A stretch of DNA of 64,000 nucleotides from JADKAV01 sp963732355 (lineage in GTDB: Bacteria; Actinomycetota; Actinomycetes; S36-B12; UBA10799), in NCBI GenBank assembly GCA_963732355.1, contig CAVSZD010000007.1:62001-126000 (forward strand). Reading direction: 5' to 3'. The notes beneath the pieces were generated by a model. That model was not told the origin of the DNA, did no database searches, and saw only the letters and a list, made by a program, of their open reading frames with translations. Position numbers and translations under genes: made by a program. Each line of letters starts with the position of its first letter. Position 1 is the stretch's first letter. Shown in pieces: positions 17,585 to 25,992 of this stretch.

Positions 17585-18256
17585 CTACCGGGAGGCGCGG
17601 CGGCGCCCACCTACCAGTTCCCCGGCGACTTCGGGATCCTGCGTGAAGTCGTAGACCCCGTCCTGGACCTCGACTGCCGCAGGACCCGCGTTGGACCTGC
17701 GCCGGCCACGGCCGATCTGGTCGAGTGCGGCACGCAAGGTGTCCTCAAGATTGGCCAGGCGCTTGTCCACGTAGATGTCGGCCTCGGCACGCACCCGAGA
17801 GGCGTCCGACTCGGCCTGTTGGCGCAACCCCTTGGCCTGGCGCTCGGCCTCCAGCCGGATGGTGTCGGCAGCGACGAGACGCTCGGCCTCGGCCCTTGCC
17901 CGATCGACAGTACGCGCTGCGTCCGACTGCCCCTGGGCGAGCATCTGCTCGACCTCTGCCCGGGTCTGCGAGAGCATGGCGGCCGCCTCGTTCTCAGCGC
18001 GGGCGACGATCGTGTCCGAATCGTCCTGTGCGGCCGCGATGCGTGACTCCGCCTCGCGACTTGCATCCTCGAGGACATCGTCGCGGTCGGCGATGATCGT
18101 GGCCGCGTCACGCAGAGACGCTGGCATCAGCGCCCGAACGGCTTCCAGCAACTCCAAGGCGATGGTGCGGTTCACCACGCAGGAATCGGACAGCGGAACC
18201 CCACGGGCACCGTCGATAAGGTCGACCAGGTCATCCAGTCTTTCGTAGACCTCCAT
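17585..18256 (-). CDS. sepIVA: DivIVA-like coiled-coil septation protein (SepIVA type)
   Basis: A 223-residue protein that is mostly coiled coil (about residues 60-180, Ala/Glu/Arg-rich heptads) with a conserved N-terminus MEVYERLDDLVDLIDGARGVPLSDSCVVNR. Proteins of this type upstream of DUF177-rpmF-rnc are the mycobacterial SepIVA (once misread as an ATP synthase b subunit), which is needed for septation and polar growth. The ATG at 18256 has GGAGG 5 bases upstream. The localisation here is inferred from the family. Confidence 0.85.
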   Translation of the reverse strand: MEVYERLDDLVDLIDGARGVPLSDSCVVNRTIALELLEAVRALMPASLRDAATIIADRDDVLEDASREAESRIAAAQDDSDTIVARAENEAAAMLSQTRAEVEQMLAQGQSDAARTVDRARAEAERLVAADTIRLEAERQAKGLRQQAESDASRVRAEADIYVDKRLANLEDTLRAALDQIGRGRRRSNAGPAAVEVQDGVYDFTQDPEVAGELVGGRRRASR

Positions 18257-18274
18257 GCGGCCCTCCTGACTCTT

Positions 18275-18757
18275 TCACCCAGTATTAGCCACACGCTCGC
18301 GCAATCTGTCGTAGACCACGCCGGGGAGAAGGTTGGAGACGTCACCTCCGTATTTGGCGACCTCCTTGATCAGACTGCTCGACAGGTACGAGTAGAGCGG
18401 GTTCGTCGACACGAACACGGTGTCAATGCCGGCGAGTTGGTAGTTCATCTGCGCCATCTGCAGTTCGTAGTCGAAGTCACTGACCGCGCGCAGGCCTTTG
18501 ACGATCGCGGGGATTTCGTGCTCCCTGCAGAAGTCCACGAGCAGCCCGTGGAACGAAGCCACCTTCACGTTCGGGAAGCCCGAGGTGACCTCTTGGAGCA
18601 ACTCGATGCGCTCGTCGATGGTGAACATCCCTTGCTTGTTCTTGTTGATGAGCACAGCGACAACGACCTCGTCGAACAGCTTGCACGCACGGGAGATGAT
18701 GTCGAGGTGACCGTTGGTCACGGGATCGAACGATCCGGGGCAGACTGCTCGGCGCAC
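18275..18757 (-). CDS. coaD: Phosphopantetheine adenylyltransferase
   Basis: Penultimate enzyme of coenzyme A synthesis: 4'-phosphopantetheine plus ATP gives dephospho-CoA. From the GTG at 18757 it has 160 residues, the standard size. The nucleotidyltransferase signature is TNGH (residues 14-17) within CPGSFDPVTNGHLDII, and the second site is SSSLIKEVA. GAGGAG lies a few bases before the GTG; the frame extends 20 codons upstream into a non-conserved region next to rsmD. The rsmD-coaD pairing is common. Confidence 0.96.
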   Translation of the reverse strand: MRRAVCPGSFDPVTNGHLDIISRACKLFDEVVVAVLINKNKQGMFTIDERIELLQEVTSGFPNVKVASFHGLLVDFCREHEIPAIVKGLRAVSDFDYELQMAQMNYQLAGIDTVFVSTNPLYSYLSSSLIKEVAKYGGDVSNLLPGVVYDRLRERVANTG

Positions 18758-18777
18758 CTTGGGCTCCTCGGGAGGGG

Positions 18778-19356
18778 TCAGGGGTGTGGAGACGGGACCT
18801 GATCGTGACCGTACCAAACCCGACGCAGCACGTGGGTCCCGCCGAACCGGCGATTCCAGGGCTCACCGAACCCTGGCGGCCACTGCAGACCTGCAGACGC
18901 CGACCCCCGTTCGACCACGACCACCGCCTCGGGCGCCAGCCAGCCCGCGGCCAGCGACCGCAGAATCGCTGCGACGCTCTGGTCGCTTTCGCTGTACGGC
19001 GGGTCCATCAGTACCAGGTCGAACTCCTGTGGCGATCCGTCCAGGTAGTCCTGGGCCGCACGCCGCTCAAGGTGGACTCCTGGCAGTCCCACGGCGGCGA
19101 TGTTCCCGGCGATCACTCTCGCCGCCTGCGCAGCGTTGTCCACCAGGACCGCCTGCGTGGCCCCCCGCGACATCGCCTCAAGACCCAGGCCCCCGGAGCC
19201 TGCGAACAGGTCGAGCACCCGGGCACCGCGAAAGTCGAGCACCGACTCCAGCGACGAGAAGAGCGACTCACGGACCCGATCCGAGGTCGGCCGGGTGACC
19301 TGTGCCGGCACTTTGAGACGCCGACCCCGGGCGGTGCCGGCGATGATCCGGGTCAC
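18778..19356 (-). CDS. rsmD: 16S rRNA (guanine966-N2)-methyltransferase
   Basis: SAM-dependent methyltransferase acting on 16S rRNA G966; 192 residues. The SAM-binding loop is VLDLFAGSGGLGLEAMSRGA and the catalytic motif DPPY lies at residues 118-121. The start is the GTG at 19356, which overlaps the recG stop codon (GTGA). Position between recG and coaD is the usual actinobacterial order. Confidence 0.95.
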   Translation of the reverse strand: MTRIIAGTARGRRLKVPAQVTRPTSDRVRESLFSSLESVLDFRGARVLDLFAGSGGLGLEAMSRGATQAVLVDNAAQAARVIAGNIAAVGLPGVHLERRAAQDYLDGSPQEFDLVLMDPPYSESDQSVAAILRSLAAGWLAPEAVVVVERGSASAGLQWPPGFGEPWNRRFGGTHVLRRVWYGHDQVPSPHP

Positions 19357-21521
19357 GTCTTCTCCACGAACTCAGTCTGGGCGGACTCCCAACGGTTGAT
19401 CTGCGCCCGGATCGCCCGGTGGTGCGACAGGCCCGGGTCGTCGTCCAGCATCCCCGCCGCGTCGGTGCGTGCTTGCTCGATCACGTCCTCGTCGCGGATC
19501 ACCCGCAGCACGCGCAGGGTTGTGAGCCGACCGGACTGGGCCGCGCCGAGCACGTCACCCTCTTTGCGCTGTTCGAGGTCGATGCGGGCGAGGTCGAACC
19601 CGTTGTTGGTCGCCGCGACTTTGCCGAGGCGTTCCAGCGCGGCCGGGTTGCGCGTGGACAACAGGCACAACCCGGGCAGTTGAGCGCGGCCCACCCGTCC
19701 GCGCAGTTGGTGTAGTTGCGAGACACCGAACGCTTCTGCGTCCAGCACCACCATCATCGTCGCGGTCGGGACGTCGACCCCGACTTCGATGACGCTGGTC
19801 GAGACCAGCACGTCAATCGCGTCGTGGGCTTGGGAGTCCGCGGCGAACCGGCGCATGACCTCGGCCTTCTCTGCGCCGGCAAGCCTGCCGTGCATGACCT
19901 CAACCCGCAGACCTTGCAGGGGACCGGCACGCAGTTCCTCAGCCATAGGCAGCACGGCGCGAGCCCCAGTGCTCTCGCTCGGTGCGTCGCCATCGTCGTC
20001 ACCACCGATGCGAGGGCAGACGACATAGACCTTTCGGTCCTGTGCGACCTCTTCGGCTACCCGTTCCCAGGTCCGTGCGGCATGGCGTGGCGCGTTGCTC
20101 TCGTCCACCACGAACGTGCTGACTTCAGCCCGGCCCGCGGGCAGTTCGCTCAAGGTCGTCACATCGAGATCCCCGAAGACGGTCATGGCCACGGTGCGCG
20201 GGATGGGGGTCGCGGTCATCACCAGAAGGTGCGGCCGGGTCTGACCAGTGCCGCGTTCCAGCAGCGCGGCGCGCTGTTCGACGCCGAACCGGTGCTGTTC
20301 GTCGACGACCACCAACCCCAGATCCGCGAACTGCACCAGATCGTGCAGAAGCGCATGGGTTCCGATCACGATGCCCGCCTGGCCACTCATGATCTTGAGC
20401 AGCGCGTCCTTCCTGGAGGCCGACGACGCCGAACCGGTGAGCATCACCACCTGGGTGCCCGAGGAATCTCCGATCAGCGTGCCGGCCTGCCCCAGTTCGC
20501 CAAGAAGTGAACTGATCGAGTTGTAGTGCTGGGCGGCCAGGACCTCGGTGGGCGCCAGGAGCGCAGCCTGTCCCCCGGAGTCGACAACGGTGGCCATGGC
20601 CAGCAGCGCCACGAGGGTCTTGCCCGCACCCACCTCGCCGTGCAGCAGCCTCTGCATCGGCCGGCTCTGGGCGAGGTCCGACTGGATCTGGGCGACCGCC
20701 TGTTGCTGGCCGTCGGTGAGGTCGAACGGCAGCCGCGCGGAGATGGCATCGGCTATGCCGGAATCCTTGCCAGTGCGAGCGGTGGCAGGGCTGCTGGCTG
20801 CCGCCCGGCGACGCAAGGCCAGGATCGTCTGCAGCACGAACGCCTCTTCGTACCGAAACCTGGCACGTGCGTTTTCGACCTCGTTGAGATCGGCGGGAAC
20901 GTGGATCGCCGCGTAGGCCAGCGCCTGACTTGGCAGTCCTCGGCGGGCCAGAATCGAGGCATCGATGGGGTCGTCCTGCAGATCGACGGCACCCAGAACC
21001 ATGCGCACTGCTTGCGCCACCCGCCACGAGGGGATAGATGCGGTTGCCGGATAGATCGGGGTGATCTTGGCCAGGAAGGACTCGATCTCCTCGGTGTCCG
21101 CCTCCCCAACCCCGGGAGCCATCGCGCACAGTGGGTGGGCCAGCTGCAATTGACCGCGGTAGGCCCCGACCTTCCCACTGAACAGCCCTACCCGCCCTGG
21201 TTTGAGCACGGCATTGAACCGTTTGAGGCCGCGGAAGAACGCCAGGTGCAGGTCCTGGTTGCCATCGGTCACGACCACGGTCATCATCTGCCCCGAACGG
21301 GTCGGCCGGATCGTCGCCGTCTTCACCCGGGCCAGCACCGTGGCCACGTCCCCGACGTGCAAACCCGCGATGTCGGTCAACTTCGACATGTCCTGGTAGC
21401 GCCGAGGGAACACCCACAGGAGGTCCTCGCAGGTGAGCACTCCATGGGACTTGCGCAGGCTGGCAGCACTGCGCCCACCTATGACCTCGGCCAGGGAGGT
21501 CGCCAGCGTCGGCACGCTCAC
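19353..21521 (-). CDS. recG: ATP-dependent DNA helicase RecG
   Basis: Branch-migration helicase that remodels stalled replication forks and Holliday junctions; 722 residues. The N-terminal wedge/OB domain is followed by helicase motifs: Walker A GEVGAGKT, DEQH in VVVDEQHRFG, TATPIPRT, STSVIEVGVDVP and QLRGRVGR. The GTG at 21521 is chosen because it overlaps the stop of the DAK gene (GTGA); a GTG at 21515 is also possible. The frame extends about 84 codons upstream into the DAK gene without family similarity. Confidence 0.97.
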   Translation of the reverse strand: MSVPTLATSLAEVIGGRSAASLRKSHGVLTCEDLLWVFPRRYQDMSKLTDIAGLHVGDVATVLARVKTATIRPTRSGQMMTVVVTDGNQDLHLAFFRGLKRFNAVLKPGRVGLFSGKVGAYRGQLQLAHPLCAMAPGVGEADTEEIESFLAKITPIYPATASIPSWRVAQAVRMVLGAVDLQDDPIDASILARRGLPSQALAYAAIHVPADLNEVENARARFRYEEAFVLQTILALRRRAAASSPATARTGKDSGIADAISARLPFDLTDGQQQAVAQIQSDLAQSRPMQRLLHGEVGAGKTLVALLAMATVVDSGGQAALLAPTEVLAAQHYNSISSLLGELGQAGTLIGDSSGTQVVMLTGSASSASRKDALLKIMSGQAGIVIGTHALLHDLVQFADLGLVVVDEQHRFGVEQRAALLERGTGQTRPHLLVMTATPIPRTVAMTVFGDLDVTTLSELPAGRAEVSTFVVDESNAPRHAARTWERVAEEVAQDRKVYVVCPRIGGDDDGDAPSESTGARAVLPMAEELRAGPLQGLRVEVMHGRLAGAEKAEVMRRFAADSQAHDAIDVLVSTSVIEVGVDVPTATMMVVLDAEAFGVSQLHQLRGRVGRAQLPGLCLLSTRNPAALERLGKVAATNNGFDLARIDLEQRKEGDVLGAAQSGRLTTLRVLRVIRDEDVIEQARTDAAGMLDDDPGLSHHRAIRAQINRWESAQTEFVEKT

Positions 21522-23113
21522 TCGACGCCGACGATGACCGGCCAGTACGGCTGACCCCCGACGACCACCTCGAGATCCACCAGCGCTGACCGCAGGTGCT
21601 GCTCCACTGTCTGGACCAGCGCGTCGGGAGCCTCCGTGCCTGTGACCAGGGTGACCAACTCGGACGTGCTGCTCGACATACGGTCGATGACCCGCAAGGT
21701 CACGGCCTCCACCGACGTGCCGATCTCCACGATGTCGCCGTCGACAAGGCCGAGGACATCGCCGACCTGACACCGCCCGGCCGTGGTGATCGCTTCCTTG
21801 CTCGCGATCGTGACTCCCCCGTAACGGGTGGCGCTGGAGGCCCTGGCCATGGTGACCACGTCGTCGTCGAAACCGACCGAGGCGTCATGCACGGCGACCG
21901 CGGACAGCGTCTGCACGACCGATCGACTGGGCACAACAGCCACCCGGATGTCATCGTCTCGCAGGAACTCGGCGGCGGCCTTGGCAACCGGCGTGGAGTC
22001 ACTGTCCGAGGGCAGCAGCAGTGCCTCGCGAGCGCCGCACGAAGTCACAGCCCGCACGAAGTCCCGGGTACTGGGACGACCACGTGGCGGCGTGCGAACC
22101 GCCACTGCGCCGGACTCCTCCAGCAACTGCGCAACGCCGGGTCCGTGCGCGACGGCCACGACCACCCGGGTGATTTCACGGGGCAGGTGGCGCTGCTGTT
22201 CGATCAGGTCGGTCACCGCGATCCGGTGGGGCCTTCCCGCCTCGATCCCGGCTTCGATGGAGGCTCCGATCGAATCGGTGTGAACATGCACGTTCCACAG
22301 GCCTCCCCCTCCCACCACAACCAGGGAATCGCCCAGAGAGTCGAGTCGTCCACGCAGTCCGGCGATGCCGTCGTCCTCGGCGTCGAGCAGATACATCACC
22401 TCGTACTGTGGGCCTTGATACTCCCCCTGCGGCATCGGTTCGTGGGCGACGACGACCTCGGCTGTAACCAGATCCTCGACTCTCGCCTCACCGGTGAGCA
22501 CCTCGGCCAAGGCGTCGAGCACGACAACCAGCCCTTTGCCGCCGGCATCGACCACGCCAGCAGCGGCCAGTGCGGGCAACTGTTCGGGGGTCTTGGCCAG
22601 GGCGGCACGCGCGCCGTCAGCAGCGGCCATGGCGACCGCCGCCAGATCGTCGAGGGTGACCTCTCCGGCGGCCTGTGCTGCTGCCCGGGCAACAGTGAGC
22701 ACAGTCCCCTCGACCGGTCGGCTGACAGCTGCGTAGGCCTGGTCGGCACCTCGTTGCAGCGCTTCCTGCAGAGTCGATGCCGCGGGTTCGTCCACAGCAG
22801 CGACCACATCGGCGAACCCACGCAGCAGCTGACTGAGGATCACTCCGGAATTGCCGCGCGCACCCAGCAGCGACCCCCTGGCGATGGCTTCAGCCACCGG
22901 AGCAGGGGTGTTCGCTGGATCTGCCACCTCACCGGCTGCCACCGCTGCCGCCTCGACCGTGAGGTACATGTTGGTTCCAGTGTCACCATCGGGCACCGGG
23001 AAGACGTTCAGCGCGTCGATCTCCTTGCGACGGCGTCCCAGTTTGTCCTGACTGAGCAGCATCCAGTTGCGCAGACAGATCGCGTCGAGCACGGCCCGGG
23101 AGTCCTCGGCCAT
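21518..23113 (-). CDS. DAK/DhaL-domain kinase, FakA-like
   Basis: A 531-residue protein whose N-terminal DhaL-type ATP-binding domain contains FPVPDGDTGTNMYLTVE and GARGNSGVILSQLLRG; the middle and C-terminal regions match the fatty-acid-kinase FakA layout. FakA phosphorylates fatty acids held by a FakB (DegV) partner; no FakB gene lies in this window. The gene sits next to recG as its counterpart does in mycobacteria. Start ATG at 23113, with a GTG at 23116 as alternative; GAGGAG lies upstream. It is divergent from rpmB. Confidence 0.88.
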   Translation of the reverse strand: MAEDSRAVLDAICLRNWMLLSQDKLGRRRKEIDALNVFPVPDGDTGTNMYLTVEAAAVAAGEVADPANTPAPVAEAIARGSLLGARGNSGVILSQLLRGFADVVAAVDEPAASTLQEALQRGADQAYAAVSRPVEGTVLTVARAAAQAAGEVTLDDLAAVAMAAADGARAALAKTPEQLPALAAAGVVDAGGKGLVVVLDALAEVLTGEARVEDLVTAEVVVAHEPMPQGEYQGPQYEVMYLLDAEDDGIAGLRGRLDSLGDSLVVVGGGGLWNVHVHTDSIGASIEAGIEAGRPHRIAVTDLIEQQRHLPREITRVVVAVAHGPGVAQLLEESGAVAVRTPPRGRPSTRDFVRAVTSCGAREALLLPSDSDSTPVAKAAAEFLRDDDIRVAVVPSRSVVQTLSAVAVHDASVGFDDDVVTMARASSATRYGGVTIASKEAITTAGRCQVGDVLGLVDGDIVEIGTSVEAVTLRVIDRMSSSTSELVTLVTGTEAPDALVQTVEQHLRSALVDLEVVVGGQPYWPVIVGVE

Positions 23114-23264
23114 CACGTCGCTCCTCTGTGTGTCACGGACATCACCCCAGGGTAACGGGGGGCGATGTGCTTTTCATCGAGCATCGGCTATCCTGGGAGA
23201 GACCGTGTGCGCCGATCACGCTGCGCACCGCACACAACCGTTGAACCATTTTGAAGGAGTTCCC

Positions 23265-23456
23265 GTGGCTGCCAACTGCGACGTCTGTGGCAAGGGTCCT
23301 GGCTTCGGCCACAGCATCTCCCACTCACACCGCCGGACCAAGCGCCGCTGGAACCCGAACATCCAGTCGGTGCGCGCAATGGTCGGCAAGGCCCCCAAGC
23401 GCATCAACGTGTGCACCAGCTGCCTGAAGGCCGGCAAAGTCACCCGGGTCGTCTGA
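23265..23456 (+). CDS. rpmB: 50S ribosomal protein L28
   Basis: A 63-residue ribosomal protein beginning at the GTG at 23265 (VAANCDVCGKGPGFGHSISH), with GAAGGAG 5 bases upstream. It carries zinc-binding cysteines, CDVC and CTSC. The open frame extends upstream into the divergent DAK gene, which has no L28 similarity. A possible -10 element TATCCT lies about 75 bases upstream in the intergenic region. Confidence 0.96.
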   Translation: MAANCDVCGKGPGFGHSISHSHRRTKRRWNPNIQSVRAMVGKAPKRINVCTSCLKAGKVTRVV

Positions 23457-23484
23457 CCCCCACACCGCGCAACCGCGCAACCGC

Positions 23485-24435
23485 TCAATCACGAAAGTGA
23501 TCGAAGCCCGGCGCCCCGATGTGCCGGTAGCCCGGCACCTCAACTCCTGAGCCCTCGACCACTTCACCGACCGCAACGAAGCCTGCGGGCAGCATTTGAC
23601 CCGCCGGGAAGGTCGCGGCCAATGCGTGATCGTCACCTCCGGAAACCACCCAGCCCAGCGGGTCGGCGTTGAAGGCTGAAGCGGTCTCCCGGATTGGGTC
23701 GTCGATGGGCAGCCGGTCCACATCCAGCACGATCCGCACCCCCGAGGCCGTTGCGATGTGCCCGAGGTCTGCCAAGAGGCCGTCGCTGACATCGATCATC
23801 GCGGTGGCCCCTGCGGCCGCTGCCAGCGCACCTGCCTCGTAGGGCGGGCGCGGGCGCCGGTGGGCGTCGACCACGACGCGCGGCGAGCGGAAACCTCGGC
23901 CCAGCACCGCCAGACCCGCAGCAGCCCACCCCAATCGGCCGCACACCGCGACCACATCACCGGGCACTGCACCGGCCCGGCGTACCAGCCTGGAGCCCAC
24001 GGGAACCCCCAGGGCGGTCACCGAGATCGTGATGGCCGAAGCGCGGGTCACGTCCCCACCGACCACGGCCGCACCCAGGGCGTCGGCCTCGGCCACGAGG
24101 CCATCGACCACTCCGAGCACCCAGTCGACCGGCGTCTCGGCCGGCAGTGCAATAGCCGCCGTGAGGGCGATCGGTCGCGCAGCCATGGCCGTGAGGTCGG
24201 CGAAGTTCTGGGCTGCGGCTTTGTGCCCGATCTCCTCTGGCGAGGACCATTCCAGACGGAAGTGACGGTCCTGCACGAGCATGTCGGTGCTAACCACCAG
24301 CCGGTCGGCACCAAGTCGCACAACCGCCGCGTCGTCCCCGGAAGGCACTTCCACGGCTGCCGTGGTCTTGAGCCGGGTCTGCAGGGCTGCAATCAGCCCG
24401 AACTCCCCCAGTTCGCCCACCGTCTGTGCACTCAT
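23485..24435 (-). CDS. thiL: Thiamine-monophosphate kinase
   Basis: Makes thiamine diphosphate from thiamine monophosphate and ATP; 316 residues. The AIR-synthase/ThiL fold is shown by GEFGLIAAL, PSGDDAAVVRL, GHKAAAQNFADLTAMAA, VVGGDVTRA and MIDVSDGLLADLGHIA. The ATG at 24435 has GGAGG 6 bases upstream. It converges with rpmB. In mycobacteria thiL lies in the same neighbourhood next to the DAK and recG genes. Confidence 0.96.
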   Translation of the reverse strand: MSAQTVGELGEFGLIAALQTRLKTTAAVEVPSGDDAAVVRLGADRLVVSTDMLVQDRHFRLEWSSPEEIGHKAAAQNFADLTAMAARPIALTAAIALPAETPVDWVLGVVDGLVAEADALGAAVVGGDVTRASAITISVTALGVPVGSRLVRRAGAVPGDVVAVCGRLGWAAAGLAVLGRGFRSPRVVVDAHRRPRPPYEAGALAAAAGATAMIDVSDGLLADLGHIATASGVRIVLDVDRLPIDDPIRETASAFNADPLGWVVSGGDDHALAATFPAGQMLPAGFVAVGEVVEGSGVEVPGYRHIGAPGFDHFRD

Positions 24436-24511
24436 CTGCCGCCTCCACCCAGTCGTGTCTTTGGACCCGTGGTCAAGATAGTCTCCTAGGCACCTACCCG
24501 TAGGAGGAACC

Positions 24512-24748
24512 GTGGTCCAGGCCTACATCCTGATCCAGACCGAAGTCGGCTCGGCATCCAGGGTCGCCGAACAGATCCGCGACATCGCGGGGGTGACCCA
24601 GGCCGACGACGTGACCGGGCCTTACGACGTGATCGTGCAGGGTCAGGCGGAGTCGGTGGACCAGCTCGGCCAGATGGTCGTGGCCAAGGTGCAGGCGGTC
24701 CCAGGGATCACTCGTACACTCACGTGTCCCGTAGTGCACTTGTCGTAG
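24512..24748 (+). CDS. Stand-alone Lrp/AsnC ligand-binding (RAM) domain protein
   Basis: A 78-residue protein that is only the effector-binding RAM domain of Lrp/AsnC regulators, without a DNA-binding domain: MVQAYILIQTEVG, then VTGPYDVIVQGQAESVDQLG and VPGITRTLTCPVV. Such single-domain proteins oligomerise and bind amino acids in related bacteria; the ligand here is unknown. GTG at 24512 with TAGGAGGA 5-7 bases upstream. It overlaps the following DUF3515 gene by 25 bases, so the two are probably co-translated. Confidence 0.9.
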   Translation: MVQAYILIQTEVGSASRVAEQIRDIAGVTQADDVTGPYDVIVQGQAESVDQLGQMVVAKVQAVPGITRTLTCPVVHLS

Positions 24749-25176
24749 CTGCACTGGCGCTACTGACGCTCGGCGCCTGCGGCAACGACCCGATACCCAC
24801 AGCCGATCCCCCCGAGGCGGATCGTTCGGCGTGTTCGGCGCTCGTGGCCGCCCTGCCGGCCTCGGTCAACGGCGATGAGGACACTGGTCGCTCGCAGTAC
24901 GCCGCGGCCTGGGGTGACCCGCGCATGGTTCTCAAGTGCGGAGTCGAGATTCCGGCAGAATACGAGAAGACCTCGGAGATGATCGTGGTCGACGATGTGG
25001 CTTGGTTCGGTCAGGAGCAGTCCGACGGGTACACCTTCACCGCTGTGGGGCGCACGCCCCTGGTATCGGTGTACGTCCCCGATCGCCACCAGCCCGAGGT
25101 CAACCCACTGGTGGACCTCGCGGCACCGATGCAAGAGCACACCGAGGTCACCGGGGCAGCGGGGGTTGTGTCCTGA
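24724..25176 (+). CDS. DUF3515 lipoprotein
   Basis: A 150-residue protein with a lipoprotein signal: hydrophobic residues 5-16, then LGAC with the lipidation cysteine at 19. The rest is a small secreted domain with two further cysteines (in DRSACSAL and VLKCGVEIP), matching the DUF3515 family of actinobacterial secreted proteins found near ddl and thiL. The GTG start at 24724 lies inside the previous gene. The function is unknown; it is expected at the outer face of the membrane. Confidence 0.85.
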   Translation: MSRSALVVAALALLTLGACGNDPIPTADPPEADRSACSALVAALPASVNGDEDTGRSQYAAAWGDPRMVLKCGVEIPAEYEKTSEMIVVDDVAWFGQEQSDGYTFTAVGRTPLVSVYVPDRHQPEVNPLVDLAAPMQEHTEVTGAAGVVS

Positions 25177-25242
25177 CGTCCGGTTCGATCGCCACCTGGT
25201 CCTGGCTTGTTGCGTTGTTACGACGACGAAGACGCCACTGTC

Positions 25243-25319
25243 GCGTTGTTGCGGGTTTGCCCGCCGCGGAACCAGCAACAACGCCACACCCCGTGCCAGT
25301 CAGAGGCAACAACGCCACA
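25243..25319. repeat. GTTGTTGC/GCAACAAC inverted and direct repeats in a 195-base gap
   Basis: Between the convergent DUF3515 and amidase genes (25177-25371, otherwise no gene seen) GCGTTGTTGC (25243-25252) and GCAACAACGC (25275-25284) form a 10-bp stem. The 14-mer GCAACAACGCCACA occurs twice (25275-25288 and 25306-25319). A related TTGTTGCGTTGTTA lies just upstream near 25207. The position between converging genes suggests a bidirectional terminator; a repeat element of unknown nature is the alternative. Confidence 0.6.
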
Positions 25320-25371
25320 ATCGAGGGGCAACGGTCGGGCCATCCCGCTTGTCGAGACCGACCCCGGCCGA

Positions 25372-25992
25372 CTACAGGTAGCTGCGGAACTTCATCACTT
25401 GCTGGCGGTTCCAGTCTGTGTGGTCGTTTCGCCAGCCGCGCACCTTCTCATGGAAGTACGGCGAGTCGTTGACCATGAAGTGCCCGATCACATCGCGGGT
25501 CTTGATGTCCAACTCTGACTGCAACCAGCGCACGAGCTTGACCCCTGCGCGGCGCTGCTTGCCCCGGTTCAAGATGTTGGTGGCCGAACTCATCTCCACG
25601 AACTCAATGCCCACGGCGCGGTCGTTGATGCCGATCGCGTGCCGGCACATGGTCGTCAACGGTGCGAGTTGGTAGATCGTTGCGTCCTTGTCGACGATGA
25701 AGTGAGTGCACCCACCCGGCATCTCGGGGGCAGAACCTGACGGCCCGGGTGATGCCGAGTTGCTCGCGAACAGGTTCCACGGGGACTCGAAGGTGTTGCT
25801 GACCGTGTAGTGGAGAACGACCACCTTGGGATCGACGAGCTTCCAGGTCCGGTTGCCGTAGTGGCGGTAGGAGTATGCCGCCATCTGCTTCTTGCGCTTG
25901 GCGCTGTACGGGATGGCCTTCTGCACGATCCGGGGCGGCTCGACCACAGTCGGCTCCACGGGCGGAACCAGAGGCAGGAACAAGTGGATCAT
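25372..25992 (-). CDS. N-acetylmuramoyl-L-alanine amidase-type protein (Amidase_2 fold)
   Basis: A 206-residue protein with amidase_2 marks: VVVLHYTVS (first zinc histidine), THFIVDKDATIYQLAP, CRHAIGINDRAVGIEFVEM and DVIGHFMVND. It would cleave the bond between muramic acid and the stem peptide. No clear signal peptide is seen (the N-terminus MIHLFLPLVPPVEPTVVEPP is short and proline-rich), so its location is uncertain. The ATG at 25992 overlaps the ddl stop (ATGA), coupling it to D-Ala-D-Ala synthesis. Confidence 0.82.
   Translation of the reverse strand: MIHLFLPLVPPVEPTVVEPPRIVQKAIPYSAKRKKQMAAYSYRHYGNRTWKLVDPKVVVLHYTVSNTFESPWNLFASNSASPGPSGSAPEMPGGCTHFIVDKDATIYQLAPLTTMCRHAIGINDRAVGIEFVEMSSATNILNRGKQRRAGVKLVRWLQSELDIKTRDVIGHFMVNDSPYFHEKVRGWRNDHTDWNRQQVMKFRSYL

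Noticed and set aside
21596..23155. 519-codon open frame on the plus strand
   Set aside because: Antisense to the DAK-domain gene, with His/Gly-rich composition typical of a shadow frame.
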